A stretch of 64,000 nucleotides of DNA. It comes from Heterorhizobium halophytocola (lineage in GTDB: Bacteria > Pseudomonadota > Alphaproteobacteria > Rhizobiales > Rhizobiaceae). The stretch lies in contig NZ_JAGGJU010000006.1 of NCBI RefSeq assembly GCF_017873095.1, forward strand, positions 62,001-126,000. The letters are read 5' to 3'. Positions 1 to 9,387 of the stretch are shown here, piece by piece. Under the pieces are notes generated by a model that saw only the letters and a program-made list of their open reading frames with translations, did not search any database and was not told where the DNA came from. The stretch's first letter is position 1. The number at the start of each line of letters is the position of its first letter. A program made the position numbers and the translations under genes.

Positions 1-381
1 GATACGCTGGTTCGGCATGACGAAGGTGTAGAGATTCCAGATCGGCAGGGCCGAGGCGTCGTAGCTGATTGCGACGGTAAACTGATTGGGGCTGTTCCTG
101 TCGTCGCTGACGCTCACGTGGAACCGGTTCTTGTCGAGAAAGGCATAGTCATCGGCCGTGCCGCGGATATAGTCGTCCGCGAGCCGCGTCCGTTCGCTTT
201 CCGTCAGGCCGGCAAGGGCGGTACGCGCGGCATCCGCCGTCAGCTGCTGAACGGAGTGGGAGGCTGCCAGATAGATGCCGTAGCCGATCATCGTGAAGAC
301 GATGAGCAGAAACACCGGCGCGAGAATGGCAAACTCTATCGCGGCGGCGCCCCGGGTGTCTGAAAGGGCTCTCAATCGCAT
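1..381 (-). CDS. TadE-like pilus assembly protein (partial, C-terminus outside window)
   Basis: The reading frame is open for 127 codons from an ATG at 381 to the left edge. The start follows a strong Shine-Dalgarno, AAAGGAGG, eight bases upstream. The N-terminus begins MRLRALSDTRGAAAIEFA, then a hydrophobic segment (about residues 15-40, AILAPVFLLIVFTMIGYG). This is the RGxxAIEFA...P leader plus single membrane helix of the TadE/TadG family of Flp (Tad) pilus minor components. The remainder looks periplasmic. TadE-like proteins sit in the inner membrane and take part in tight-adherence pilus assembly. Family assignment is good; TadE versus TadG cannot be settled because the protein is cut. 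Confidence 0.75.
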   Translation of the reverse strand, partial: MRLRALSDTRGAAAIEFAILAPVFLLIVFTMIGYGIYLAASHSVQQLTADAARTALAGLTESERTRLADDYIRGTADDYAFLDKNRFHVSVSDDRNSPNQFTVAISYDASALPIWNLYTFVMPNQRI

Positions 382-736
382 GGCATCGTCCTCCTTTGTT
401 AATTTCTTAATTAGGAGAATAAGATGTGCGTGAGATCTTAGAGCCGTGTTTTCAGGAACGTTAAAATGCAAGGATTTCCTGTAGTTTCACGAGATTGTTA
501 ACAATGCAAAATAATACAAGCATCCGCACCGTACCTCTTGGCCACTACGGTGCTAAGTCCTCGATGCTGATACCGTAGAATTGATCCGTATTGTTATCGC
601 TTTCGCCGTCTCAATACACACTCTCTATTCGCCGGCATGCAGCATGCAGCGAGCCGCATCTGATCCGTATGCTAATCTATTCTGTTGTATGAAGTCCGCA
701 ATCAGAATGCATGACCCTGCGCAGGCGCGGCGCTGG
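382..736. other. Intergenic region, AT-rich, no gene seen
   Basis: These 355 bases are markedly more AT-rich than the surroundings and hold the 5' side of the TadE-like gene, so they presumably contain its promoter. A 7-bp inverted repeat (CTACGGT at 545-551, ACCGTAG at 572-578) and a short GCATGCA duplication near 637-650 are visible. No reading frame with a convincing ribosome binding site was found. Confidence 0.5.
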
Positions 737-2662
737 TCAGCTGCCGTTTGAAATCGATCTCAACTCGGGAAAGAAGCTGTCGCGGGCGTAAGTCTTGCCG
801 AACATCATGTCGAACTGCAAAAGCCGGTAGCGGTTCAACAGGGGGTCCTGTTCGGCCGCGTCCGCCTGCCAGTCCATCTGGCCGACGCCATCGGGGTCGA
901 TGAGCTGCGTGCGATCGACGATCGGATAGCGTTTTTCCACCGCACCCAGCAGGCCGGTGTAGAAGGGATGATGGAGACCGGCGAGCCGCACGATGTGATA
1001 GGGCAGCTGTGACGGACTGATCGCGCCGATGTCCTTGATCACGCCGCGCCTGGAGGACCAGACGACCAACGGCGTTTCGTGCTGCCGCTTCAGCGTCTCC
1101 GGCTCCGCCCGGCGGGTGGCGACGACCTGCGGCATGTAGCCGGTATCGGTGTAGACGGTTCCGAGCGGGGGCAGATGGTCGCCGAACAGCACGATCAGGG
1201 TCTCGCGCCGACGGCTGGAAGCCCAGTCCATCAGCTTTTTCAGGCTGTCGTCGGATTCCTTGACACCCTGCGTATAGGTCGCGAGCGCTGCCTTGCTGCT
1301 GTCGCTCAGCTGCGCGCTTTCGATGTCGATCGTGTTGCGCGCATAGCGGTTCGGCTCGTAGGGACCGTGGCCCTGTAGCGTCACAGCGAAGAAGAAGAAC
1401 GGGTCACGGCTCTCGTCCGCCTCGTGAATGATCGCCTTTGTCAGCGACTCGTCGGAGGCGAAGATGCCGCGCTTGTCCATCGTCGGCAGATTTTCCTCGG
1501 ACAGGAAGCTGTCGAAGCCGAGATAGGGATAGACGGTGCCGCGGTTCCAGAACCAGGCTTGGAACGGATGGAAGGCCTTGGCGACATAGCCGCTGGAGCG
1601 CAGGAACGTGGCAAGCGAAGGAAGGGGCCGGCGCACATATTGCTGATAGGGAATGCTGCCATAGGGCAGGTAGGCATTGGAGAAGCCGGTGAGCGCCTCG
1701 AACTCGACATTCGCGGTCATGCCGCCGAACTCCGGCGAGACGATATTGCCGGAGCGGTTGGCCCTGACCGTCGGCATCGGATCCCTGGAAAACGTGACGC
1801 CGTCCAGGCGGGTCGGATCCCAGAGGGACTCGCTCATCACCATGATGATGTCGGGCCGGCTGGTCGGATAGTAGCCGAAACCGGTATCGCCCGGCGTCAT
1901 CGCCTGCATGGCATTGGCGTTGTAGCCGGCGGGTGCGGCGACCTTGGCCATCGGCACATTGAAGGCAAAAGCCACCAGAAAGCCGTTATGGCGGTAATTG
2001 GCCTGCTGGTCCCACATCATCGGGATCATGTTCAGCCGGTCGCGAAGGACATAGAAACGGGTATAGTCGAGAAAAGGAACGGCAGCGATCAGGATCGGCA
2101 GGGCAAGGGCGATGCGCACGATCCGGCCACGCACGGTCAGCTTCGACAGATGACGGCGCGACAGCACCCAGAGACTGACCAGCAGGACGATCGAGCCCAA
2201 GACCCCGAGGCCGGTCAGGGCGGCCTGCACCGGGTGGGCGGCGACGAGCACCGGCATCAGTTCGCCGATCTGGCGGCCGAACAGCAAATCGCTCGGATAG
2301 AGCGGGTCCGGCAGATAGTTCTGCTTCTGGGCGGACATGAAGGCGAGCAGCAGAAGCGGCGGCATGACCACCAGCGTAGCCTGATGCGACCGACCGAGAA
2401 CGCCGTCGACCAGCAGGAAAACAAGGCAGACAAGGCCGCAGACGGCCAGTCCCGGGCGGTTGGCGGCCAGGAAGAAATCGCCGATATCCGTCAGGCTGCC
2501 GCGGCTCAGCCACTCCGTCAGGAAGACCGTCAGCATGGCGAGCGTGAAAGACCCGGCCAGCAGTTGGGCGACGCGCCAGATCCGCTGCGGGACGACGGCG
2601 TCTTCGACGGCTAGAGGTCTCACAATAGCGGCCAATTGGCCACGGATCGACGGTAGAGGCAA
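737..2662 (-). CDS. LTA synthase-family phosphoglycerol transferase (membrane alkaline-phosphatase superfamily)
   Basis: The 641-residue protein has an N-terminal block of about five membrane helices (residues 30-200) followed by a large sulfatase/LTA-synthase-type periplasmic domain. Visible motifs are MSES (metal-binding Glu 278), the probable nucleophile Thr 316 in GGMTANVEFE (compare the KTSDAEF-type motif of LtaS), TLQGHGPY, and the late metal motif FGDHLPP. Gram-negative relatives such as MdoB/OpgB move phosphoglycerol from phosphatidylglycerol onto periplasmic glucans. In rhizobia a likely acceptor is cyclic beta-glucan, but that is inference. The start is TTG at 2662, six bases after AGGAG. 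It is divergent from nadE, with a Pho box between them. Confidence 0.82.
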   Translation of the reverse strand: MPLPSIRGQLAAIVRPLAVEDAVVPQRIWRVAQLLAGSFTLAMLTVFLTEWLSRGSLTDIGDFFLAANRPGLAVCGLVCLVFLLVDGVLGRSHQATLVVMPPLLLLAFMSAQKQNYLPDPLYPSDLLFGRQIGELMPVLVAAHPVQAALTGLGVLGSIVLLVSLWVLSRRHLSKLTVRGRIVRIALALPILIAAVPFLDYTRFYVLRDRLNMIPMMWDQQANYRHNGFLVAFAFNVPMAKVAAPAGYNANAMQAMTPGDTGFGYYPTSRPDIIMVMSESLWDPTRLDGVTFSRDPMPTVRANRSGNIVSPEFGGMTANVEFEALTGFSNAYLPYGSIPYQQYVRRPLPSLATFLRSSGYVAKAFHPFQAWFWNRGTVYPYLGFDSFLSEENLPTMDKRGIFASDESLTKAIIHEADESRDPFFFFAVTLQGHGPYEPNRYARNTIDIESAQLSDSSKAALATYTQGVKESDDSLKKLMDWASSRRRETLIVLFGDHLPPLGTVYTDTGYMPQVVATRRAEPETLKRQHETPLVVWSSRRGVIKDIGAISPSQLPYHIVRLAGLHHPFYTGLLGAVEKRYPIVDRTQLIDPDGVGQMDWQADAAEQDPLLNRYRLLQFDMMFGKTYARDSFFPELRSISNGS

Positions 2663-2725
2663 TTTGCTCTCCTGAAAAACATCCCGGATTTTAACGGCTT
2701 AGATGCGGCCCGCCCCGATCCCCAA

Positions 2726-2754
2726 GCGTCATGAAACTGTCATATAATTGTCAT
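2726..2754 (+). promoter_or_regulatory. Candidate Pho box (three tandem 11-bp repeats)
   Basis: The sequence contains GCGTCAT-GAAA-CTGTCAT-ATAA-TTGTCAT: three 7-base elements spaced by 4 bases. The last two match the PhoB box consensus (CTGTCAT-N4-CTGTCAY) with one deviation. It lies between the divergent phosphoglycerol transferase gene (start 2662) and nadE (start 2874), in plus orientation and about 120 bases upstream of nadE. Binding by PhoB is inferred from the match alone. Confidence 0.6.
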
Positions 2755-2873
2755 GAACGCTAGATGAACGATGTGCCAAACAGGGTCTGCGATCAGATTT
2801 ATTCGCTCCGCGGGCCGCTTCTTGGCCAAGGGCCACGCCGATCGCCGTTGCGGAGCCGATGCCTGCACGCTAA

Positions 2874-4562
2874 ATGGATAACATGACCGATATGACCCCA
2901 CGCCCAGATACCCTCCGCATCGCCGTCGCCCAGTTCAATCCGGCCGTCGGCGACGTGTCCGGCAACCTTGCCAAAGTGCGCGAGGCGCGCGCCGATGCGG
3001 CGCGCCAGGGCGCCGATCTGCTTTTGATGACGGAGCTTTTCCTCTCCGGCTATCCGCCGGAAGACCTGGTGCTGAAGCCGGCATTCCTGGCGGCCTGCCT
3101 GTCGGCCGTGGAACAACTGGCAGCCGACACCGCCGATGGCGGTCCGGGCATCGTCGTCGGCTTCCCGCGTCAGGGCAAGGAAGGGCGCCACAATGCGATC
3201 GCCGTCCTCGATGACGGCAGGATCATCGCCGTTCAGGACAAGGTCGACCTGCCGAACTATGGCGAATTCGACGAAAAGCGCGTGTTCACCGCCGGCCCGA
3301 TGCCGGGGCCGATCAATTTCCGCGGCGTGCGGCTCGGTATTCCGATCTGCGAGGACATCTGGGGCGATCTGGGGGTGTCCGAGACCCTGGCCGAAAGCGG
3401 GGCCGAGATCCTGATGGTGCCGAACGGCTCGCCCTATTATCGCGGCAAGGTCGATATCCGCCATCAGGTGGTGCTGAAGCAGGTGATCGAAAGCGGCCTG
3501 CCGATGATCTATGCCAACCAGCTGTGCGGGCAGGACGAGCTGGTGTTCGATGGCGCCAGCTTTGCCTTCAATGCCGACAAGACGCTGGCCTTCCAGATGA
3601 GCCAGTTCGAGGAGACGCTCTATGTCTCGACATGGCGGCGGCGGGCCGATGGCTGGCGGTGCGAGGAGGGGCCGGTGTCGCAGATCCCGACCGGCGAGGA
3701 GGCGGACTACCGCGCCTGCATGCTGGGCTTCCGCGACTATGTGAACAAGAACGGCTTCCGCAGCGTCATCCTGGGACTCTCAGGCGGTATCGACTCGGCA
3801 CTCTGCGCGGCCATTGCGGTCGATGCGCTCGGCGAGGAACGGGTGCGCACGGTGATGCTGCCCTATCACTACACCTCCGAGGAATCCTTTTCCGACGCGG
3901 CTGCCTGCGCCAAGGCGCTTGGCTGCGACTACGATATCGTGCCGATCGCCGAGCCGGTCGAGGGCTTCCTCGCCGCCTTGTCGGAAACCTTCGAGGGCAC
4001 CGAGAGCGGCGTGACGGAGGAGAACCTGCAGAGCCGCACCCGCGGCACCATCCTGATGGCGATCTCCAACAAGTTTGGCTCGATGGTGGTGACCACCGGC
4101 AACAAGTCGGAGATGTCGGTCGGCTATGCGACGCTGTACGGCGACATGAATGGTGGCTTCAATCCGATCAAGGACCTCTACAAGATGCAGGTCTATGGCC
4201 TGAGCGCCTGGCGCAACGCCCATGTGCCGCCCGGCGCGCTCGGCCCTTCGGGCGAGGTCATCCCGGCCAACATCATCTCCAAGGCACCCTCGGCCGAGTT
4301 GCGGCCGAACCAGACGGACCAGGATTCGCTGCCGCCCTATCCGGTGCTCGACGATATCCTCGAATGCCTGGTCGAAGGCGAGATGTCGGTAGACGACATC
4401 GTGGCCCGTGGGCATGATATCGCGACCGTCCACAGGATCGAGCATCTGCTCTATCTGGCGGAATACAAGCGTCGGCAGTCGGCGCCGGGCGTGAAGATCA
4501 CCAAGAAGAATTTCGGCCGCGACCGGCGTTATCCGATCACCAACCGGTATCGCGACCGCTAG
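2874..4562 (+). CDS. nadE: Glutamine-dependent NAD+ synthetase
   Basis: This 562-residue, two-domain enzyme converts deamido-NAD to NAD using ammonia from glutamine, the last step of NAD biosynthesis, in the cytoplasm. Residues 14-270 form a carbon-nitrogen hydrolase (glutaminase) domain with the catalytic triad visible as Glu 54 (TELFLSGYPP), Lys 123 (DKVDLPNYGE) and Cys 159 (PICEDIW). Residues 285-560 form the synthetase domain with the ATP PP-loop SGGIDS at 303-308. Length matches the two-domain bacterial class. The first ATG (2874) has no clear Shine-Dalgarno; in-frame ATGs at 2883 and 2892 are alternatives. Confidence 0.97.
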   Translation: MDNMTDMTPRPDTLRIAVAQFNPAVGDVSGNLAKVREARADAARQGADLLLMTELFLSGYPPEDLVLKPAFLAACLSAVEQLAADTADGGPGIVVGFPRQGKEGRHNAIAVLDDGRIIAVQDKVDLPNYGEFDEKRVFTAGPMPGPINFRGVRLGIPICEDIWGDLGVSETLAESGAEILMVPNGSPYYRGKVDIRHQVVLKQVIESGLPMIYANQLCGQDELVFDGASFAFNADKTLAFQMSQFEETLYVSTWRRRADGWRCEEGPVSQIPTGEEADYRACMLGFRDYVNKNGFRSVILGLSGGIDSALCAAIAVDALGEERVRTVMLPYHYTSEESFSDAAACAKALGCDYDIVPIAEPVEGFLAALSETFEGTESGVTEENLQSRTRGTILMAISNKFGSMVVTTGNKSEMSVGYATLYGDMNGGFNPIKDLYKMQVYGLSAWRNAHVPPGALGPSGEVIPANIISKAPSAELRPNQTDQDSLPPYPVLDDILECLVEGEMSVDDIVARGHDIATVHRIEHLLYLAEYKRRQSAPGVKITKKNFGRDRRYPITNRYRDR

Positions 4563-4591
4563 GGCGGGCAGACGGCGCGCGAGGAGGAGCG

Positions 4592-6416
<1,825 letters not shown>

Positions 6417-6421
6417 TGCGG

Positions 6422-7525
6422 TTACTGCTGGGGCTGAACACCATCGCCTCGCGGATGCATGAGGTCGATGCTGGTCGTCTCGGTCGGCACGAAGGCCGGA
6501 CCGACCTGGCGGGCGGCGTCTCTTGCCGGATCATAGTCCCGCTCGCGCGGATCGATCTTCGTCTCTGCCCGCTTCTTCGGGACCAGCGGGATATGGGTGA
6601 CGGACGAATAGCTGTGCTTGTCGCGGCGCACCAAACCCTTTGGCATGTTCTGCTGATAATAGGCCGAGAAATTGCAGCTGCAGGCGGGCGTGTCCGACGG
6701 GGTGGTATCGCGGTAGGCATAGGCGTTCGGCATCTCGCTATAGGGGCGGCCCGTCTCGGCCGACACCATGTCGTCGCTTTCTGGCGAGCGGAGCGGATGG
6801 TAAAACAGCTCGGCCCGGGCGCCCGGACACATCTGCCGGCATGTCTGGGCATCCGCTTCGAAATTCAGCGGCGTGGCATGGGACGAAATCGGGAAGAATG
6901 CCCCGTCGCAGGTGCGCACGCAGACTGTACGCAACGGCCCGCTGTCGGGCGGCAGGTCTGACGCTCCCTCTGCCACACGGCCCTCGTCCAGATTGCCGGC
7001 CGGCTCGCCCGTCTGCCTGCTCGAGAAGAAGTCAGTGGAAGGCCGCATCTCCTCATCGCGGTCCCGTGTGGCTTCGGCGTCATCGCTTTCGGCGGTGGCG
7101 ATCTCGTCTCCGGTGCAGGCATTCTTCTTCAGCGCCGCACTCAGCCTGGCACGGCGGGCCGTCAGGCTGGCCGCGCGACTGACGCTCTCATACTGGACAG
7201 AAAGCTGCTTCTGGTTGGCGGCCATGCGGGTGAGGGCATCCGCGATGTCGTCGCATACGGGGTCGTGCACAGCGCCGAAAGTGGTGACGCTGGCCGTCGG
7301 GCAATTGCGCTCACGGGCCTGTCGCTGCGCTTTCTGCATCTCCAGGTTCTGCTGGTTGATGGCATTGGATATCGCCCGCGCCTGGACCGACGAGCCGATG
7401 ACCTCCGGCAAGGAGGCCAGTTGCTCGGCCAGTTGCGCACAAACTCCTGCCGCCCGTACGAGACCGGCCGGCACGAGGGTGAGGCCGGCAAGCACGGTTA
7501 GCAGCAGAAAATAGCGGTTGTTCAC
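6422..7525 (-). CDS. DUF2865 domain secreted protein
   Basis: The 367-residue protein starts with a signal peptide (about residues 1-26, hydrophobic LLLTVLAGLTLVPAGLV). The rest is Cys-containing and probably periplasmic. The C-terminal half carries the DUF2865 signature VCVRTCDGAFFPISSHATP and CRQMCPGARAELFYHPL, then SETGRPYS-like and PACSCN segments. Even Cys pairing suggests disulfides. DUF2865 proteins occur mainly in Rhizobiales and have no known function. The start is GTG at 7525; no strong Shine-Dalgarno is visible. Confidence 0.85.
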   Translation of the reverse strand: MNNRYFLLLTVLAGLTLVPAGLVRAAGVCAQLAEQLASLPEVIGSSVQARAISNAINQQNLEMQKAQRQARERNCPTASVTTFGAVHDPVCDDIADALTRMAANQKQLSVQYESVSRAASLTARRARLSAALKKNACTGDEIATAESDDAEATRDRDEEMRPSTDFFSSRQTGEPAGNLDEGRVAEGASDLPPDSGPLRTVCVRTCDGAFFPISSHATPLNFEADAQTCRQMCPGARAELFYHPLRSPESDDMVSAETGRPYSEMPNAYAYRDTTPSDTPACSCNFSAYYQQNMPKGLVRRDKHSYSSVTHIPLVPKKRAETKIDPRERDYDPARDAARQVGPAFVPTETTSIDLMHPRGDGVQPQQ

Positions 7526-7673
7526 GCAGATGATCCGTTCGGCTGTTCGAAACGTCGGACGGGCGAAGCGTCTTACATGCTGCTAACATACCGGCGACGG
7601 GCCCAAAAGGCCAATCGCATCTCTTGTCGTCGATCGGCGCCGGTTTGCCCGGATCCGCTGACGGGCGCGACCG

Positions 7674-8315
7674 TTATGCCGCGCGCAGCTTGCCGAGCGA
7701 AAGCGCGGGGTCGACGAGACGGTCGCTGATGTCGGCCACGGCCTTCATCCGGTCGAGCAGGGCGTCGTTGACCTCCCATGCAATGCCGACGGCCATGACC
7801 GAGCCGATCTTCTGCGGCGGGCCGATGCGCTCGCCGGGGCAACCCATGCGGCGGAACATCCGTTCGAGGAAGACATCGGTCACCGTGACGACATGGCTGA
7901 CGCCGGAGGCGATGCCGAGCTCGCCGACACCGCACATCAGTTCGGCGGCGGCAATCGTCACCTGATTGGATGCACGGTCCTGCGAGATCTCCGGCTCGAT
8001 GCAGAAGCGGCTGGATTCCCAGATCGCGGCACTGCGGATTTCCGGCTGACCGCCCAGAAGTTGTGGAAAAGTATCGTCCAGCATGTTGGGGCCAAGGGTT
8101 GGCAGCAACCGGAGGGCCCCCCGCAGACGGCCTTCGGGGGACCGCGAGAGAACATAGACCGGGTTGGCGTCGTCATAGTGGTCGATCTCGATATCGTCCC
8201 TCACATTGACGTCCCAACCGAGCAAATCATGGAATACGCGCTTGCGGAGACGGAAGACTTCTGCGAGCGATGCTGCGTGTTTCTCGCCTTCTGCGCCGGA
8301 AATGATTTCGATCAT
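7674..8315 (-). CDS. Acyl-homoserine-lactone synthase (LuxI family)
   Basis: The 213-residue protein has the LuxI core: RLRKRVFHDLLGWDV (Arg, Phe and Trp of the N-terminal motif), EIDHYDD, RLRGALRLLPTLGP and ESSRFCIEP. It makes an N-acyl-homoserine lactone signal from S-adenosylmethionine and acyl-ACP. An ATG at 8327 is in frame, but its own first bases form the ribosome binding site: GGAGG at 8321-8325 sits five bases before the ATG at 8315, so MIEIISG is the start. A 5-bp hairpin (8327-8340) abuts the RBS. It lies downstream of the luxR gene on the same strand and next to a malic enzyme gene; from memory the S. meliloti sinR-sinI locus lies near dme, so a SinI orthologue is plausible. Confidence 0.92.
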   Translation of the reverse strand: MIEIISGAEGEKHAASLAEVFRLRKRVFHDLLGWDVNVRDDIEIDHYDDANPVYVLSRSPEGRLRGALRLLPTLGPNMLDDTFPQLLGGQPEIRSAAIWESSRFCIEPEISQDRASNQVTIAAAELMCGVGELGIASGVSHVVTVTDVFLERMFRRMGCPGERIGPPQKIGSVMAVGIAWEVNDALLDRMKAVADISDRLVDPALSLGKLRAA

Positions 8316-8368
8316 GTGTGCCTCCATGGGTTTACACCCACAAAGTGCAAGACGCTTGCTCCCTATGA

Positions 8369-8388
8369 AACTGGCGGTAGCGACAGTT
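8369..8388. promoter_or_regulatory. Candidate lux box upstream of luxI
   Basis: AACTGGCGGTAGCGACAGTT is a 20-bp palindrome with 8 of 10 symmetric pairs matching. It contains the CT-N12-AG core typical of LuxR-type binding sites and lies 53 bases upstream of the luxI start codon, in the luxR-luxI gap. Binding by the adjacent LuxR protein is inference. Confidence 0.6.
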
Positions 8389-8438
8389 GACGAATGGTTA
8401 ACTATTTCGCATTATCGCTCGAATAGGGTTTTTTTGGA

Positions 8439-9194
8439 TTATTGCGATAGCAGGCCGTGGCAATAGGCCTCCGCGACCGCCTGCGTGTTCGTTACCACGT
8501 TCAGTTTCCGGCGTGCATTGGACATGAAAAACCGCACTGTCCGTTCTGTGATGCCGAGGATCTTGGCGATTTCCCAATAGCTCTTGCCGGCCGCCGCCCA
8601 GCGCAGCGTTTCCAGTTCGCGGCGTGTCAGAGCCGGATTGTCGCTCGTGTCGCTGGCTGCAACGGAGACCAGGGGCGGCCTGCGGTCGAGCATTGCCGCA
8701 TGGAAATACACCCCGAGCGTATGGAGGTCTCGGTCGTGCAGGCGCCTGAACTGCGACCACGCGCGGGCATCGGCGTCCATGTTGACCGCCAGGATCGCCG
8801 TGCGACCATTGCGCGAGGCAAGTGGGTAGCAGGCACCGGCCTGCCGCAGGTCCAGCCGGTGGGCCATCGCGCCCAAGGTCGCCGCTGACGAATGCTTGTT
8901 CTGCAGCGTGGCCCAGTCGATCGGCTTGACGCCGGCCATCGCCGCTTTCAGCACGTCGTGCAGGGGCGAGGTGCCCAAGAGTGACAGCGCTGCCACCGCC
9001 CGCGCATCGAGCGTATGGTGCAGGCAGTGGACGGTCAGTCCGGCCCCGTCATACATTGCCGGACCGGCATCCACATAGAGCACATGCGCCAGTCCAAAGG
9101 TGCGTTTCATGCGGTTGAAAAAGTCGTGTGGCCGAACAGACCGCTGTTCTTCGAGCCAATCAATCAGGTCATAATAATTCATACGATCGCCCAT
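8439..9194 (-). CDS. LuxR-family autoinducer-binding transcriptional regulator
   Basis: The 251-residue protein has an N-terminal autoinducer-binding-like domain (residues 10-170) and a C-terminal GerE/LuxR helix-turn-helix (about 188-250: LTRRELETLRWAAAGKSYWE, then IAKILGITERTVRFFMSNAR). It should bind DNA and respond to the signal made by the neighbouring LuxI. By eye the N-terminal domain keeps a Trp (PIDWATLQ) and Gly (RQAGACYP). The usual Trp, Tyr and Asp contacts of TraR-type domains are not evident: the expected DP reads SP at 76-77. SinR/AvsR-like rhizobial regulators are similarly divergent. The start is the ATG at 9194, with a second Met at residue 5. Confidence 0.9.
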   Translation of the reverse strand: MGDRMNYYDLIDWLEEQRSVRPHDFFNRMKRTFGLAHVLYVDAGPAMYDGAGLTVHCLHHTLDARAVAALSLLGTSPLHDVLKAAMAGVKPIDWATLQNKHSSAATLGAMAHRLDLRQAGACYPLASRNGRTAILAVNMDADARAWSQFRRLHDRDLHTLGVYFHAAMLDRRPPLVSVAASDTSDNPALTRRELETLRWAAAGKSYWEIAKILGITERTVRFFMSNARRKLNVVTNTQAVAEAYCHGLLSQ

Positions 9195-9266
9195 CGTACT
9201 GAAACCCCTATAAGCAGAAAGGGAAAGAGTGGGCGGTCGGTTCCAACTTGTCCAGACAGAACACGA

Positions 9267-9282
9267 CCTGCGGCGGTGCAGG
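9267..9282. promoter_or_regulatory. Palindrome in the luxR upstream region
   Basis: CCTGC-GGCGGT-GCAGG is a 16-bp dyad about 72 bases upstream of the luxR start. It resembles a shortened lux-type box (CT-N10-AG instead of N12). It may be an operator or chance; the different spacing argues against the same binding protein. Confidence 0.25.
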
Positions 9283-9336
9283 AACTGTGGACATGTCTTG
9301 GAACCAATTAGTATTTAGGGGTATTGAAATAAGCCG

Positions 9337-9362
9337 GCGTGGCACCGGGTTCCGGGCCACGC
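9337..9362 (-). terminator. Probable terminator of the malic enzyme gene
   Basis: On the minus strand GCGTGGC...GCCACGC forms a 7-bp outer stem with CCGG/CCGG pairing inside. It starts 26 bases past the malic enzyme stop codon. The following bases (CGGCTTATTTCAAT) are only moderately T-rich, so intrinsic termination is likely but not certain. Confidence 0.45.
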
Positions 9363-9387
9363 AGATGGCGGTTGTCCGAGCCGCCGG

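Noticed and set aside
504..578. A 24-residue ORF in the first intergenic region
   Set aside because: There is no proper ribosome binding site and the peptide has no features.
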